A DNA stretch of 48,908 nt, from NCBI GenBank assembly GCA_027604185.1, contig JADGKB010000104.1, positions 1-48,908 of the forward strand, in the 5' to 3' direction. Numbering within the stretch: position 1 is the first letter of the stretch; each line of letters begins with the position of its first letter. The position numbers were made by a program, and so were the translations under genes. Positions 20,101 through 33,925 of this stretch are shown in pieces. Origin of the DNA: Boothiomyces macroporosus. Taxonomy: Eukaryota > Chytridiomycota > Chytridiomycetes > Rhizophydiales > Terramycetaceae. The notes under the pieces were generated by a model. That model was not told the origin of the DNA and did no database searches. It saw only the letters and a program-made list of their open reading frames with translations.

Positions 20101-23100
20101 GAAGGATTTTTTGAAGTTTCTCCGTTATCGGGAGCTGTACCGCCAAAATCTTCAGTTACAGTAACTGCTAGGTACATACCTGGTACAAAAGTTGTTTCGG
20201 AAAAGCTATTCGATTTCAAAGTCTATGACAATTTTGAAAGCAAGAATAGCTTGATATCGGAAGAGGTAGTTCAGTTCCACGGTGAATGCCAACCATCTGA
20301 ATGCCAAATGATGGTAAACACCAAACAGGGTCCGCTTGAGATTGGTTTGATGCCTGTTTCCTCAAAGGACGATCCAGAAGTGTTCTATGATACCTCTTTA
20401 ACCTATCTTTCTAGAAATTATACGACCAAGAATCCAATAACCGGTTCGAGATTAATCAAGTTCAAAAACAACGGATCTTCTCCTTTTGTATACTGTGCAT
20501 ATGCTGCTGAAAGACCTAATGAAGTCGAAATTAAACCTCACACTGGATTGGTAAGGGAAGGACAAGTTTTAGAAATCCAAATCGTTGTATCCCCTCAAAA
20601 TGCAGGTGTTTTTGAAGATGCAGTTATTTTCCAAGTTATTGGCGGTGGTAAATCGTATAAAGTGCCTATTAAATATGAAGGGCGAAAGCCATCAATTGAA
20701 ATCTCCCAAATAGGAAGTAGTATTGCCTCCGATGTGGTTATTGATTCAAGCAGTTGTGTCTCCTTGCAAATTCATAACCGAGGTAGTGTATTTGGACGCC
20801 TCATCTTTGATTTTACACCATTCAAAGAATTCTCAATGGTGTGCCGTGACGAAAGACCAAGAACTGGATCTGCGAATCCAAAAGCGCGATTGATGTCTGC
20901 TGGATCTAGCGATTCAAGATCTAGGTCTTCCAACACAAGTGTGAATGACAAAACACAAGGTAGACTCGTGATTATCGATCAAAAAAAATTAAAGCAAGTC
21001 AAAGGTGTCTCAGGAAGCGAAAGTAAAATGTATTAACTTTAGGCCGATATTTTGTATTGGATTCCAACCCAGGAGATCGATTTGTTGTTGATATTATTTA
21101 TGCTCCTACATCTATCGGAAATTACTCTGGTGCCATTTCTGGGCACATGCTTGGCTGTGCGACCCAGCCTGGCATTGTTGTTTCTCAAATGGTTTCATTG
21201 ATATCAGGCATAGTGCATATCCCCATTGAATGTAGCGGTATCAATTCACCAATCCAAATATCTTCAAAATCCATTGTGTTTAAAGAGAAGATAATGCACA
21301 TTCAACCAGTTAAATCGGGACACGAAATTCCAATTATTTCTCAACTCACTCTTACTAATGTGTCTGAAGAACCAGTAGATTTCGTATGCCAAATATCTAT
21401 GAACGATACTGGAATTTTCTCAGTGGAGCCAACCAAAGGAAATCTCGGTGTGGGTAAAACTCAAAAGTTGAATGTAACGTTTAGCCCATTCAAAACTGGA
21501 GTTTTTGAGACCAAACTAAATATTGGTATAAAGTATATGAACATCGACTCCTCAATCCCGGTTAAGCTATTGGGATCAGCAGCCAATCCAACAGTTACAT
21601 TTTCACCTCCCGAGATCTACCTTCCAATTGTACCGCATGGTATTGAAAGCTCTGTAATCTTTTCAATTATAAATATGGGGTGCGAAAGAGGGGAAATTAT
21701 ACCACAGTTTCCAAGTGAAATAACCAAACCGGGATTGAATTTCGAAGTGGTATTTCCTGAGGGTAAAATATTGAAACCTGACGGCGAAAAGCTTACTTGC
21801 TTGGTCAAGTTTACAAATAGCACAACACCAGCAAAGCCAGTTAGCTTTACCGTGAGGATTCCATTCTTGGATTCCGAAGGAAATAGATTTTACCTGCCTA
21901 TTCATGGAACGTCATGCACTTCAATTTTGACCAACATGACCTACATGTGGATGCATCAGCCAGAAATCAAATTCGTCAATTTGAACGATTCCTGGGGTTA
22001 CAAAATTGAATCGCCCGAAACCGACTTGGGATTGAACGATCAACAAAAAAGAGCAAAGATTTTGAATTCAGAAATAATTCCAAGAACCCCAATTGGTATT
22101 CCTATTTCAAATCAAAATAAAATCTTGGAAGCAGAGCATTTTTTGACGGATACGGCAAACACACTGCTATTTTGGTTACAAGATCATATTGGTCTACAGC
22201 TTGTAATTTTTACTTATATTTAGGAGGACAAGCCATTCCCAGACAACTTGATTGCCACCAGCGGTAAAGCAATTGATAACTTGCTTCATTCGTTGACAGG
22301 AAAGAAGATTCCGGGACTGAGCCCAGTGTTAAAAATCAGTACATTACTCTTAACATAGACACAACACCAGACGAAATAATCAAAAATACCTATCGTCATT
22401 TCCAAGAAATTGTATTATTTTTAATCTCGCATGGAGCAATGTTGAGCGGCATAAAAGCTGAATATCTACTATCACACTCTGATTATCAAAGATTTGTAGC
22501 GCTATCAATGCAGAACTCGGTAAACGGTATTTAAATTAGCGGTTATTCAAGAAATCAGAATATGTAGTTCACTCTCCTCCTGAAAGTGCATCAAACTATG
22601 CATTATTATCCAAGGAAGCATGGTGTACATTGCTTCTTCAAATTGCCAAAGTATTTTTATTCCAATCCGTTAAACCGGATCATTCAAAGAGCCACAATTT
22701 CCCCGAAGTTGATTCATCAGAAGACATGATCTACAAGAACAGCAACTTTTATGGCTACACAGAAATAGTGTTACTTCAGTGGGCAACAACTTACCTCGAA
22801 AAGGTAAATTATGTTACTAATTGATAGAGATTGAATATAAAGAGGCAGCTTACAAACTTTGCGACTGATTTTCAAGACTCAATTGCAATCGCAAATTTAA
22901 TTTTAGCTCACATAAACAGGGTTCAGGATATATTTGCAAACTTTTCAACTCATCCAACTTCCAAAGATCAAAAGATTGAAAACGCCAAAATGGTTGTCGC
23001 TGCTTTAAAGGAAATATATGGCTCAAGTCATATTGCTAACCTCCTTCCGTCACAAATCTACAATGGCAGTAAATTGGACATTCTACTGCTACTTTCATTC

Positions 23101-26100
23101 TTGCATCAAACGTTGCCTAGCTTTATTCCTAAAAATTCCATTGAGTTTGTTGGAGCACTTCACGAAAAACTGTCTAAAACAATTGAAATTTCAAACTCAG
23201 GATCGAAACCGTTAATTTACACAGCTCAAATAACAGGCGCTCAGGAGTATTCTGTAAAAGAGACCACCTTTTCACTTCCGCCTAAATCCTCCATTCAATT
23301 TGGTGTAGATTTTGTTAGTAGATTTTCGCATAGAGTGGAAGCGATACTCACCATCAAGAGCAAACACATGGGATTGAGCAACTCTTCAATAATGGTTTTT
23401 AATTTGGGATGTGCTATTGATACTATAAATCCGATCGAAGTTTTGAAAGTTGGTGCTGCTATTTACGGATGCCCTGCAGCCCAAATTAAATTCCAAGTAA
23501 AAAATAGATTCAACTATGATGGAAAGTTTGGCATTCAAATCAGACAAAAAAAGGTAATCCTATACTAATTGAGAAATCAAACAAGGAACACGACGAATTT
23601 TCGGTGAGGCATGATTCGCATAATCCTCCAGCTTTCTGTTCAAACTCGGAAACACTTGCAATTAGAGCACTGGAATCATCGGTGATGGAGGTCAGCTATT
23701 TGCCTTTCGATGTATTTTATTCTAACCTTAGGAGGGTCTGCACGAATGTACCATTTTGTTCAATGATCCAGACGTAGGAGAATTTGTATACAAGATTGAA
23801 GGTCAGTCGTACCCACCAAATCCTGTAGAAATTTGTAATTGGAGTTGCAAATCCAACAGTCCATTTGAAAAGACGTTGCGAATTATTCCAAGCAATCCAA
23901 ACAGAGACAAGGCATTGAATGCGTATATGGCAGCGAATTATGCATTTAGAAACTTACTAAACAAAAGCCGATCTATTAAAGATAGACTCAGATCGACCGG
24001 CGGAATTGACCGAGATACCTACCAACTTCCAAAAATACCCCTAAAATACAAAATCGAATACTCATCTCCATATTTCAAAGGCCCTTCTGAGATCACCATC
24101 AAGCCAGCACCAGATTCCAAAGATAAATCTGCCATAGATCAGATATTCACCGAAATTCCAATTACTTTTCAACCAAAGGTACTCTATACTAACCTAGGCT
24201 CCTGGAAAATATCTATGCAAGATAGTTTTGAACTGTACGGAATTTTCGGATGTGAGAGTTTATGTCATTAATGGAATGGCGAGATCAGAAGGTTCGATTG
24301 CCGAGCTAGAATTTAATATCAAAGCAAAGCAAATGATAGTGCAAGATATTCCAATCGTCAATACTTCAAACGAAGATTGGTCAATCAAAGCTTCTCTGCA
24401 AGGACCCTTCTTTACCTGTCCGTTTTCCATAAATGCCAAAGCAGGAATAATTACCAACTACCCAATTGCTTTCCAGCCAACAAAAAAGTGCGAAGTATCT
24501 GGGCAACTTATTCTAACCAATATGCACACTACTCAAAAATACACATATATCTTGAAAGGCATAGCAACGGACCCAGACCCTGAAGATACTTTGGAATTTA
24601 AATGTGATGCAAGAGTATTGGTATTTTCTTTAGCTAAACTAGTTTGAACATCCAATTAATCTGGCAAATTCCACCGAAGAGGAGCAGGTATATGAGGTTG
24701 TCACTGATTTACCAATTTCCAACGCAAAGAAAACTGTCAAAATATTGCCTGGTAAATCAACCAAATATCAGTTGAAAATACTCCCTCTAGTTTCAGGAAA
24801 ATTTACCAGGTTTATAAAATTCTTGAACAAAGCGGATGACTCGTATTTATGGTATGCAATTAATTTGTCAATTAACCCTCCTCCTCCTGAATACAAAATT
24901 AAAATCAACAGTGAAGTTAGAAAAACAGCAACGGTAGATATCAAAATCGTCAATCCATTAGCAGAAGAATCTATTACCTACGATGTATACTATACTGGAA
25001 GCTCCCTCAAAGGTTCAAGTGCGATAACCATTCCACCAAAACAAGATTATATCTATACACTACAGTATTCTCCAAGTACTGATAGTTTAACCATAGTGGT
25101 GCCAATTTCCGAGGTTGGAGCCATCAAATTCTTTAATCCGGTGTATGGTGAATTCTGGTATGCATTGGACTTGACTGCTGTTGAAGCACCTCCCGTGACT
25201 TTAACACCAGTAGCATGTCCTCTTGGAAAGTATAACGTATGCTATTGCTAATGCTAGAGCACTATAATCGAAGTTGAAAACCCGCTTAATGAAGAGTTGG
25301 ATATTATAATAAGCAATTCACATCCCCAGAATTTCCAGTTCTTTATGCCGCCAATAGATGGAAATCGCACAATTAATAGGGCACAAGAATCTGCCACAAA
25401 ATTCTCAATTGAACCAAAAGAAAAGTCTAAACTTCAGATAATCTTTTGGCCCAGCTCGATAGACCAAGCTGTAGAAGGGAAATTTGAAGTTTCCAATCCA
25501 AAGCTGGGAAAAATAACATATTTGTTGAACGTAAAGTCCAATTAACTATAGGGAGCTGGGTTGAAACCACCAATTATGGAAGAAATAGTCATCGAATGCC
25601 CAATGGGAGAGGTCAAAAATACTGTATTGAATTTTGAAAATCCACTCTTAACAGCTATGCCGATCTCGATAAAGCTAGAGCAAGGCAGTAGCACTGATTT
25701 TACTCTTGTAACGAATTCAAAAACGAAATTCTTGCAAGGGCTAGAGTCTCTTTCAATTCAAGTGGTGTTCAAGCCTAGTCGAATGACTCGACAAATGGCT
25801 ACAATCAAAGTGGAATCAACAGACAATTTGGTTTGGACCTATCCAATTAGTGGTGTACCAGTCATGAATCTTTTAACGGTTCCGCTAACCATTAAATACC
25901 GGGCAAGAGAAGTTCAAGAAATTATCACTGAAGTGCAACTATCGGGGATGGGTGATGACTTTCCAACTGGAGAGATCGGCAAGTCTCTTGCTGTCCCCTA
26001 TGATTCCATCATAAACTGTACAGTAGTCGGGGACCAAGGAGCCAAAAAGTCTTTCAACATTCGAATACTTGAATCGTTCGCTGTTGAACGAGGCTCTTTG

Positions 26101-26587
26101 AATCTAAAGATATTGGTAATCTTATATTAATCAAGAATGAATTCACCCCTTTCAAACCACTGGAAATGTATCTTGAAGTCGTGTTTACACACTTGCTCAA
26201 TGGTTGTGTATGGAAGTATCCAGTAAGATTATCCGCTAGCCCTCCTCCAATTGACGATACAATAATTATTCAGGGTGTGGTAGGAAAGACAAATACTATC
26301 GCCTTTGCATTAAAGAATCCGTATACAAAGCAGCTAAAGTATACTGCTTCTTTCTATCGAAGTGCTAATGGAGAGATTTCGATTGGATCAACTGAAGGGG
26401 TATTGGTTCCGGATTGTGAGCAAAAGGAAGGAGACAACCTGATTTTACTTTCTTACAGGCCAACTGTTCAGGGTAAATCTTGTATGGCTATGCTGTTAAT
26501 AGAGGTAAATTTATTTAATGCTAGACGGATGAATTTTCATTGTTTTACGAAATTAGAGGTGTTACTTCGTTATCTAAAAGAAAATAA
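17182..26587 (+). CDS. CFAP47: Cilia- and flagella-associated protein 47 (CFAP47)
   Basis: Fourteen exons give about 3045 residues (human CFAP47 is about 3190). Introns: 21023..21042, 22203..22223, 22339..22358, 22520..22539, 22804..22827, 23554..23573, 23712..23731, 24179..24197, 24621..24642, 25237..25257, 25531..25551, 26116..26135 and 26505..26524, all 19-24 nt. The total is divisible by three, supporting every junction. The protein is built of many ASH/MSP-like beta-sandwich repeats (for example LNVTFSPFKTGVFETKL) with a calponin-homology-like segment at roughly residues 1770-1940. That order is typical of CFAP47, an axonemal protein linked to the central apparatus in animals. The first exon is 3.8 kb without introns; all introns are in the last 60 percent. 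Its stop is 26 nt from that of the DBP2 gene. Confidence 0.92.
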
Positions 26588-26613
26588 ATTAATTACAAAG
26601 CAATTCGTGTTTA

Positions 26614-28497
<1,884 letters not shown>

Positions 28498-28656
28498 TCA
28501 AAAGAAAAATAAGCCAAAGTCACGTGCATCATATTGTTAGGAAGGTATTCGTAGCGTGAGCATACAAGGATACTACGACTAATTTACTTTTGCATTCGCG
28601 TAAAACAGATCCAATTCAACCATTGAAGCCGGTTTAAGTTTCGTTTAAATGGAGCT

Positions 28657-29118
28657 TTATTGTATTGAATTCAGCTGAGCGACAAGATCATCCATCCCGT
28701 TAAACAAAATCACATTCTCCGAGTGCGGCTCTTCCAGATCTTGCAGCTGCGAATCCAGCATTTCCTTTTTAAAGAAATGGCTCCTATTTTCTAATCGATG
28801 TAAGAGGGTTTCTCTATCGACCTTCAAGTAAACAAATATCGCACCCTTGAACAATTCTCGGTATTTCTTTTTCAAGCAAGAGCATGCTAATACCACAGTG
28901 CCTTGTAATGCCTTCAAATGCGTTATTATCGCCGATAGCCATGGGAACCTGTCTTCATCCTGAAGGGGGATTCGGTTAATCATCTTTTGTTTATTCTCTG
29001 GAGAGTGAAAGTCATCCGCGTCTACAAATGTAGCTGAAATACGCCTGGATAATTCGCTTCCTACAGTTGTTTTTCCACTACCAGAAACGCCGAATATTAT
29101 AATCAATCTATTGTACAT
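28657..29118 (-). CDS. Gluconokinase
   Basis: A 153-residue P-loop kinase of the GntK/IDNK family, which phosphorylates gluconate to 6-phosphogluconate for the pentose phosphate pathway. Seen are Walker A GVSGSGKTT (residues 10-18), the substrate-site string DADDFHSPENKQKM, PLQDEDRFPWL, ACSCLKKKYRELF and LLHRLENRSHFF with the C-terminal SQLQDLEEP. It is slightly shorter than usual (about 165-180), and the glycine normally before PL is arginine (NRIPL). No intron. Probably active, since ATP-binding and substrate residues remain. Confidence 0.9.
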   Translation of the reverse strand: MYNRLIIIFGVSGSGKTTVGSELSRRISATFVDADDFHSPENKQKMINRIPLQDEDRFPWLSAIITHLKALQGTVVLACSCLKKKYRELFKGAIFVYLKVDRETLLHRLENRSHFFKKEMLDSQLQDLEEPHSENVILFNGMDDLVAQLNSIQ

Positions 29119-29276
29119 TTCGTTTTGCGAGATTCAAATATTTTTTTGAAAAAAGGTATTCAGAGTCTTGATTATTGTTTCCGTTGATACTGCTATTGTT
29201 CTTTAATAGGATGCTTGAAACAATTTAAAAGCCTCTCCAGAATGGATTTTTTTTGCCAAAAGGAAAACAAGAAAAA

Positions 29277-29912
29277 ATGGTAGCAGTCACTGATGCAACT
29301 GTCGTTGCCGAATCCAGCATGCTTTGTCCCCGCCTCAAAGATGAATGGCTATACAGATGCTCTTATCATGATTCGAGAAGCGACCTTGAAATCTGGGGAG
29401 AGTTCAAAAGTATATGGTTGGAATCCCCAATCATTGATGAGATTATTGAATGCGCTGAACAGGTGAATGTCGAATGGAAGTACTGGCGAACGAATAACAG
29501 GATTTTTGACCATATAGACAACCTTGAAAGTATCTGGACAAAATTCAAGGAATATTGGGAGTTTCTAGACCCAAATGTTAGTCAAGTATTCTATGAAATG
29601 AGCTATTTATCCGAAGACTTGCTGTGGGAATGGAGATACATGTACGGATACCGGTATCCTTATATTTATGGCCATGAAGAAAAGCCAAAAACGGTCTTGT
29701 GGAAGGAATTTAAGCAAATTTGGAATATTGATATTTCTGATTACAATGAAGAGCAGATCCGAATAATGAAGAGCGAAATGAGTTTAGGTGAGCATTTTGA
29801 AGGTTGGGAGCCGTTCAAGAAAGCAAATTGCCCTACATTTGATGCACTGTCGATTCTAGAACAGTATGAAATCTGGAAGACATTTACCTCCCTTCAAAAC
29901 TTTCAACATTAG
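29277..29912 (+). CDS. Unknown protein with three Trp-rich repeats
   Basis: A 211-residue protein starting at MVAVTDATVVAESS; codons upstream are open but have no ATG. I do not recognise the family. It is rich in Trp, Tyr, Phe and Glu. Three segments about 55-65 residues apart repeat the pattern [IL]-W-x-x-F-K-x-x-W: IWGEFKSIW, IWTKFKEYW and LWKEFKQIW. Each is followed by a hydrophobic helix-like stretch and a second Trp/Phe cluster (EWKYWR, LWEWRYMYGYRYP, EGWEPFKK). No membrane segment or signal peptide. It looks like an intracellular helical repeat protein. Coding is supported by intact length and composition, not by homology. Confidence 0.65.
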   Translation: MVAVTDATVVAESSMLCPRLKDEWLYRCSYHDSRSDLEIWGEFKSIWLESPIIDEIIECAEQVNVEWKYWRTNNRIFDHIDNLESIWTKFKEYWEFLDPNVSQVFYEMSYLSEDLLWEWRYMYGYRYPYIYGHEEKPKTVLWKEFKQIWNIDISDYNEEQIRIMKSEMSLGEHFEGWEPFKKANCPTFDALSILEQYEIWKTFTSLQNFQH

Positions 29913-30315
29913 ATCATTTAAAAAAAGGAAGTTTTCTGTTGAAATATTATTGAGAGTAAGTATTTTTCATTTTATGAGGATCTAATCTAAAATATCGTCG
30001 GACTATATCGGCAATAAGTCCGCTCTTTACGCGCACAAAAAAGTCGCAATTTTGGAAGTCGCTTAATTAAAAAACCATGAATTCCTTTCTGCCGAACTGG
30101 AGTTAATGTAATTATCATATATACCGCCATTATAAGTCAATTAATGTGAATAAAATCGTAATTGTAAAGTAATAGGAAATTCGGCATGAAAATGCCCAAT
30201 CGGAATAACCAGCCCCAATATCTGCATCCTTTACAACCCTGCGCTTGTTAAAATAAATGTCTGCTACCAACGTTTTATTTTTTCTCTTTTTTAGAGTTAC
30301 CAAAATAACTAGCGA
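29913..30315. other. Intergenic, AT-rich
   Basis: About 400 nt between two plus-strand genes. A small inverted repeat (CGGACT at 29999-30004, AGTCCG at 30017-30022) is the only structure noticed. No gene seen. Confidence 0.45.
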
Positions 30316-30966
30316 ATGACACCATCATCAAGCGTGGTTCGACAAACTATCATGGAATGGCTGAAAATACCAGAAAATATGAGGTGGATAACTGGGTTTA
30401 CAGACTATGTGGGGCAAAAGCGCAAAAAGAAGGATGCGTTCGCTAATTTGCAGCAATATATAAACCAACGTCATTCCACACAATTTAATGAAAATGAAAT
30501 TAAGAACAAGTACCTCTGGATGATGCGCAAATACGATTTAGCTCGTGAAAAAGCCAAAACCGAATCTGATTATCGTATCTTGAAGGAAATATGTCCTTAT
30601 TATGCGGAATTGAATGAAATATTTGGTAACATGAATTATACCTCAATGGATCAACTGGAAGATCTATTTAGAGATACGCCAACTACACTGTTTGATTCAG
30701 GATATGGTGAAGCTGATTACTACGATCAACAAGAACCGAAAAAACAAAAGATTGACGAATATCCTCAAATATATAAAGAGAATAGCATTGAAATAAAGAG
30801 GCTGGAATTAGATGCTCAATTCAAGCTACGCGAAAGGGAATTGCAAGTACAGGAGAATGTAAAGAAACTAGAAATTAAGATGGCAAGAATGCAGTTTGTC
30901 AAAGAAATGGTACTTGGTGGCAAATGTAAAGAGGAAATCAAGGAATTGCTGGACTTGGTTTTTTAA
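30316..30966 (+). CDS. Myb/SANT-like DNA-binding protein with coiled coil
   Basis: A 216-residue protein. Residues 1-100 resemble the Myb/SANT-like (trihelix) fold found in transposase-derived and plant/fungal regulators: MEWLKIPENMRWITG, then AFANLQQYINQRH and NEIKNKYLWMMRKYDLAREK. After a short acidic region with PKKQKID, a possible nuclear signal, comes a charged coiled coil of about 70 residues (IEIKRLELDAQFKLREREL...). The architecture of trihelix plus C-terminal coiled coil suggests a dimeric DNA-binding factor. I cannot name the exact family, and there are no transposase genes beside it. Confidence 0.6.
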   Translation: MTPSSSVVRQTIMEWLKIPENMRWITGFTDYVGQKRKKKDAFANLQQYINQRHSTQFNENEIKNKYLWMMRKYDLAREKAKTESDYRILKEICPYYAELNEIFGNMNYTSMDQLEDLFRDTPTTLFDSGYGEADYYDQQEPKKQKIDEYPQIYKENSIEIKRLELDAQFKLRERELQVQENVKKLEIKMARMQFVKEMVLGGKCKEEIKELLDLVF

Positions 30967-31534
30967 ATAAAAACTACACGGAAATTCGTTTTATTCTATT
31001 TGATGACGCTCATATTCCCTAGTGCTATTACACTCGGTCGAATAAGATACAGTAAATGCGATTGCAATCTATTACCAACCAAGTAATCCTAATGCAGATC
31101 ATTCAGTGTTTATATTTGTGTTCAAAATAGTGTGTTCAAGGTCTTTGATCGTGAAAAAGATCAATGCACGAAAAACGTTGAATATTTCGGAATTTAAAAA
31201 GGAATAACGTTCAGACCGGAAGCATATTCAGAACTTGCGGTTTTAAAATCTCAAAAAGTATTTGCCTCTAACCAAAGTAGTACATTTAGGATAGAAATTC
31301 TAGAATAGTTTTATAAACATGGGAGAAGGGTTGGATGAAATACCTGAATTTTTGAAACGCTGGATTAGAGCTATAGATAGGATCCAGCCCTGATTTCAAT
31401 TCTCCATTAAGAAAAGGCATTTACTGTAAAGGCAACTAAAAGGCGGTTATAAATACTCTACCAGCGGCCAAAAATGATCAGTGAGTTCTAGATTCCTATC
31501 CTTCAGTCCAATATTTTTTTCTAAAAAACAAAAA
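30967..31534 (+). promoter_or_regulatory. Intergenic region upstream of AIM41-like gene
   Basis: 568 nt without a supportable gene; a 24-codon ATG ORF at about 31319 is too short to call. TATAAATA at 31448-31455 lies 80 nt upstream of the next ATG and may be its TATA box. Confidence 0.4.
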
Positions 31535-32009
31535 ATGTGGAGAATAATCAGACGCAGCTTCTCAACTCTGGACAATGGTAAAATGCACTAATAAAGACCT
31601 AAAGCAGAAACTTAAAGATGAATTAAAAACCCAAATGAAACTAAAAAACAAGCAGCAAGTAACCGTGATAAAATCAGTCCTCGCTGATATCTTGAATAAC
31701 GAAAAGTCAGGCTTGAAGCCGATTCCAATCGCTCAAATAATTCAAAAAGGAATTAAAAAGAGAATGGATTCGATGGCGATTTATGAACAGAACGGAAGGT
31801 TGGATTTGAAAGAAATCGAGGAGCAAGAAACTGCGATTTTACAGGGATTTTTACCAAAGCAAATGAGCAGACAAGAGATTGAAGATTATTTAAAGGAAAA
31901 GACGAGAGATGAAAAAGATTTTGGGAAAGTGATGAAGAGCGTGGATTTGGATGTTGCTGTTGCTCCTAGAAAACTGGTTTCTGAAATACTAAAGGAATTA
32001 CTGAAATAA
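31535..32009 (+). CDS. GatB/YqeY-domain mitochondrial protein (AIM41-like)
   Basis: Product of 151 residues after removal of a 19-nt intron at 31578..31596 (ends CACTAATAAAG). Exon 1 supplies a basic presequence, MWRIIRRSFSTLDN, typical of mitochondrial import. The YqeY domain follows: LKQKLKDELKTQMKLKNKQQ, then LPKQMSRQEIEDYL and DFGKVMKSV with a C-terminal ELLK. This matches the family of yeast Aim41. The related GatB tail binds tRNA in the mitochondrial amidotransferase; the role of stand-alone YqeY proteins is unsettled. Without the splice the ORF would start at a later ATG and lose the presequence. Confidence 0.85.
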
Positions 32010-32197
32010 ATTGGTTTTCGGTATTGTATTTTTGAGTGCTGCTCTATGCATTACGATTTTCAAGTTGCGTATCTTAATGAAGGTGGATTGTGCAAGTCAT
32101 GAATTGAATGAGACAAAGAGACTGTGAGATTAATCTTTACGCAAAGTAAGACTATGTCTAAATTCAAACTGGAAATAGGGTGACGTTTTCTTGTCAA

Positions 32198-33044
32198 ATG
32201 CAAATCAAAGTATTACAATTCACTACACCACCGCAACCGCCTCAATCAAAGCAAACCATAAATTTGGACTCTTGGGTTCTTGTAGGCAACCTGAAATCAC
32301 CGCAGTTCCACCAATGCCTGGATATTCTATCCGAAGGAAAAGAAAAGAATTTGCTGAATTTCGAATTACAGAAACTGAATCCATTCGATTTCACTAGATG
32401 GAAACAAAAGAATTGTATTACTTTTAATGGGAATGTTGTCTTGCAATTGAATTCAAAAAATATTGATTTTGACACGTTCGTGAATTATTGCAATACAAAC
32501 TATGATTTGAAAGTGAAAGATGGGAATTATGATAATAGAGGTATTTGCTATTAACAAGGCATCCAGAGTATGAGTGAGTACATCAGGAACAAGAAAATTG
32601 TAGATTTGGAAATCACTATAGATGCACTTCCTGCTGGCACTCTAAGATTACACGTAAGATTTGCTAATTCAGTTGTACGACGATATAGTCCCAAATTCAG
32701 TCCACAACTTTTTGCAAAATAACTACTCTAAAACAAAATGTACTCAGCTGGTAAAAAACGGCTGGGTTCAATTCGGTGGTAGCCCAACAACAGTTTTCCC
32801 AGACGAGAACTTTATCAAAAAGCATACAAAGCGAGGAATTGTATCGCTAGTAAATAGCGGTCCAAACAGCAACAGCTTCAATTTCATGATTTTGCTCAAA
32901 CCTATGCCTTACTTTGACAAGAAATTTGTTGTAATTGGAGAGTTGGTTGATGGAGAAAAAACATTGGATATGATTGAACAGGTATCTGCAAATTTTGAAA
33001 AGCCTGATTTTGATATTGTTATTGAACAATTTAGAGTATATTGA
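32198..33044 (+). CDS. PPIL6-like cyclophilin
   Basis: Product of 269 residues in three exons, with introns 32541..32558 (18 nt, the shortest confident one) and 32654..32672 (19 nt). The N-terminal domain (SWVLVGNLKSPQFHQCLDIL) matches the extra domain of PPIL6, and the C-terminal cyclophilin fold includes LYDDIVPNSVHNFLQ, KNGWVQFGG, FPDENF and KKFVVIGELVDG. In place of the FHR string with the catalytic arginine the protein has CTQ, and the canonical QFF is NFM, so isomerase activity is doubtful. PPIL6 expression goes with motile cilia in animals, in keeping with CFAP47 and IFT52 nearby. The start is the ATG at 32198. Confidence 0.85.
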
Positions 33045-33252
33045 ATAAAGAAGTGTAAGCTTTTCTTTCCCATATCCAAGCAGCTCAATGGAGGGCAAAA
33101 GGTAAGGCTCCGCAATTTCAGTGATTCTATTAAGGGTCGTACTGGATAAGGAGAGGCACGCGGAGCACTTTGAAAGCTGCGAATCAGTTCTATTAAAGGA
33201 TCGGCTGGAAATGATAAGAAATCTGGTACCATAAAAAACAAGTTTATTACAA

Positions 33253-33890
33253 TTACTTTTTCTTCGAGACTCTATTCTTATCTTTAGTATAATTAAGATT
33301 CGGCTTTGGTTGATTAGAATCTACTTTTGACTGAGATGGATTAGCACCTTCTTCATTCTTGATCGCACTTGCTAGCATGTTGCTGGTCTGAAGCGGATTC
33401 AACAAGTGATTAGTGCTAAACAAAAAGTTACCCCAACCGTTGTTTAGCGTTGATGGATTCATTCTTGCTAGGGATGTATACATGGCAGATATAGACTTCT
33501 TTTGGGTTTGCTTGGCAACTCTCACATTTGGTATCGCTGATCCTCTCTCTGCTTTTTCGCTCTTTACTCTCCATCGCACATAGCAAGCGTTGCAATAGGA
33601 CTAGTGTTATTAGAAAGTACTCTGGTGCCATCTGGACCTTTACGTTTTAACGGTGTGTCTTTCTCTAGCGTCCCGCATTTCACACATTTCCACGTATAGT
33701 TTAAATCCAGTAGTTCTGTTTGCTCTGTTTGTTTTACTGGTGTCTTACTGCTGACTGGGGTAATAATACCGAATTTATTCACTTCCTTTCCGGCTTCGTT
33801 ACCGCTGTGCGTCTGCGGTGTCAATATCTGGTTATTCTTTACAACTATCTCTGTCTTGATGGGTGATATTTTCTGTTCTTTCTTGTACAT
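33253..33890 (-). CDS. GATA-type zinc finger protein
   Basis: Product of 205 residues after removal of a 20-nt intron at 33601..33620, which lies inside the zinc finger. The joined finger has CVKC, a 20-residue loop with TPLKRKGPDGTRSY, then CNACYVRWRVK, i.e. C-x2-C-x20-C-x2-C. The loop keeps the TPxxRxGPDG signature, with Lys where Trp is usual. An N-terminal Thr/Lys/Ser-rich region of about 65 residues and a C-terminal low-complexity region of about 110 residues flank it. It should bind GATA sites. The start codon is 35 nt from that of the divergent RING gene, so the two must share promoter DNA. Confidence 0.9.
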
Positions 33891-33925
33891 TAGTAAAAAA
33901 ATTGTTTCAAAACGTCACTCGAGAA

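Noticed and set aside
29999..30022. Inverted repeat CGGACT/AGTCCG as a terminator or small RNA
   Set aside because: Only six base pairs around a 12-nt loop; too weak and not a eukaryotic terminator form.
30316..30966. Myb/SANT-like gene as part of a Harbinger-type transposon
   Set aside because: No transposase gene, terminal inverted repeats or target-site duplication visible next to it.
31319..31393. 24-codon ORF MGEGLDEIPEFLKRWIRAID and four more residues
   Set aside because: Too short, no homology or splice context to support it.
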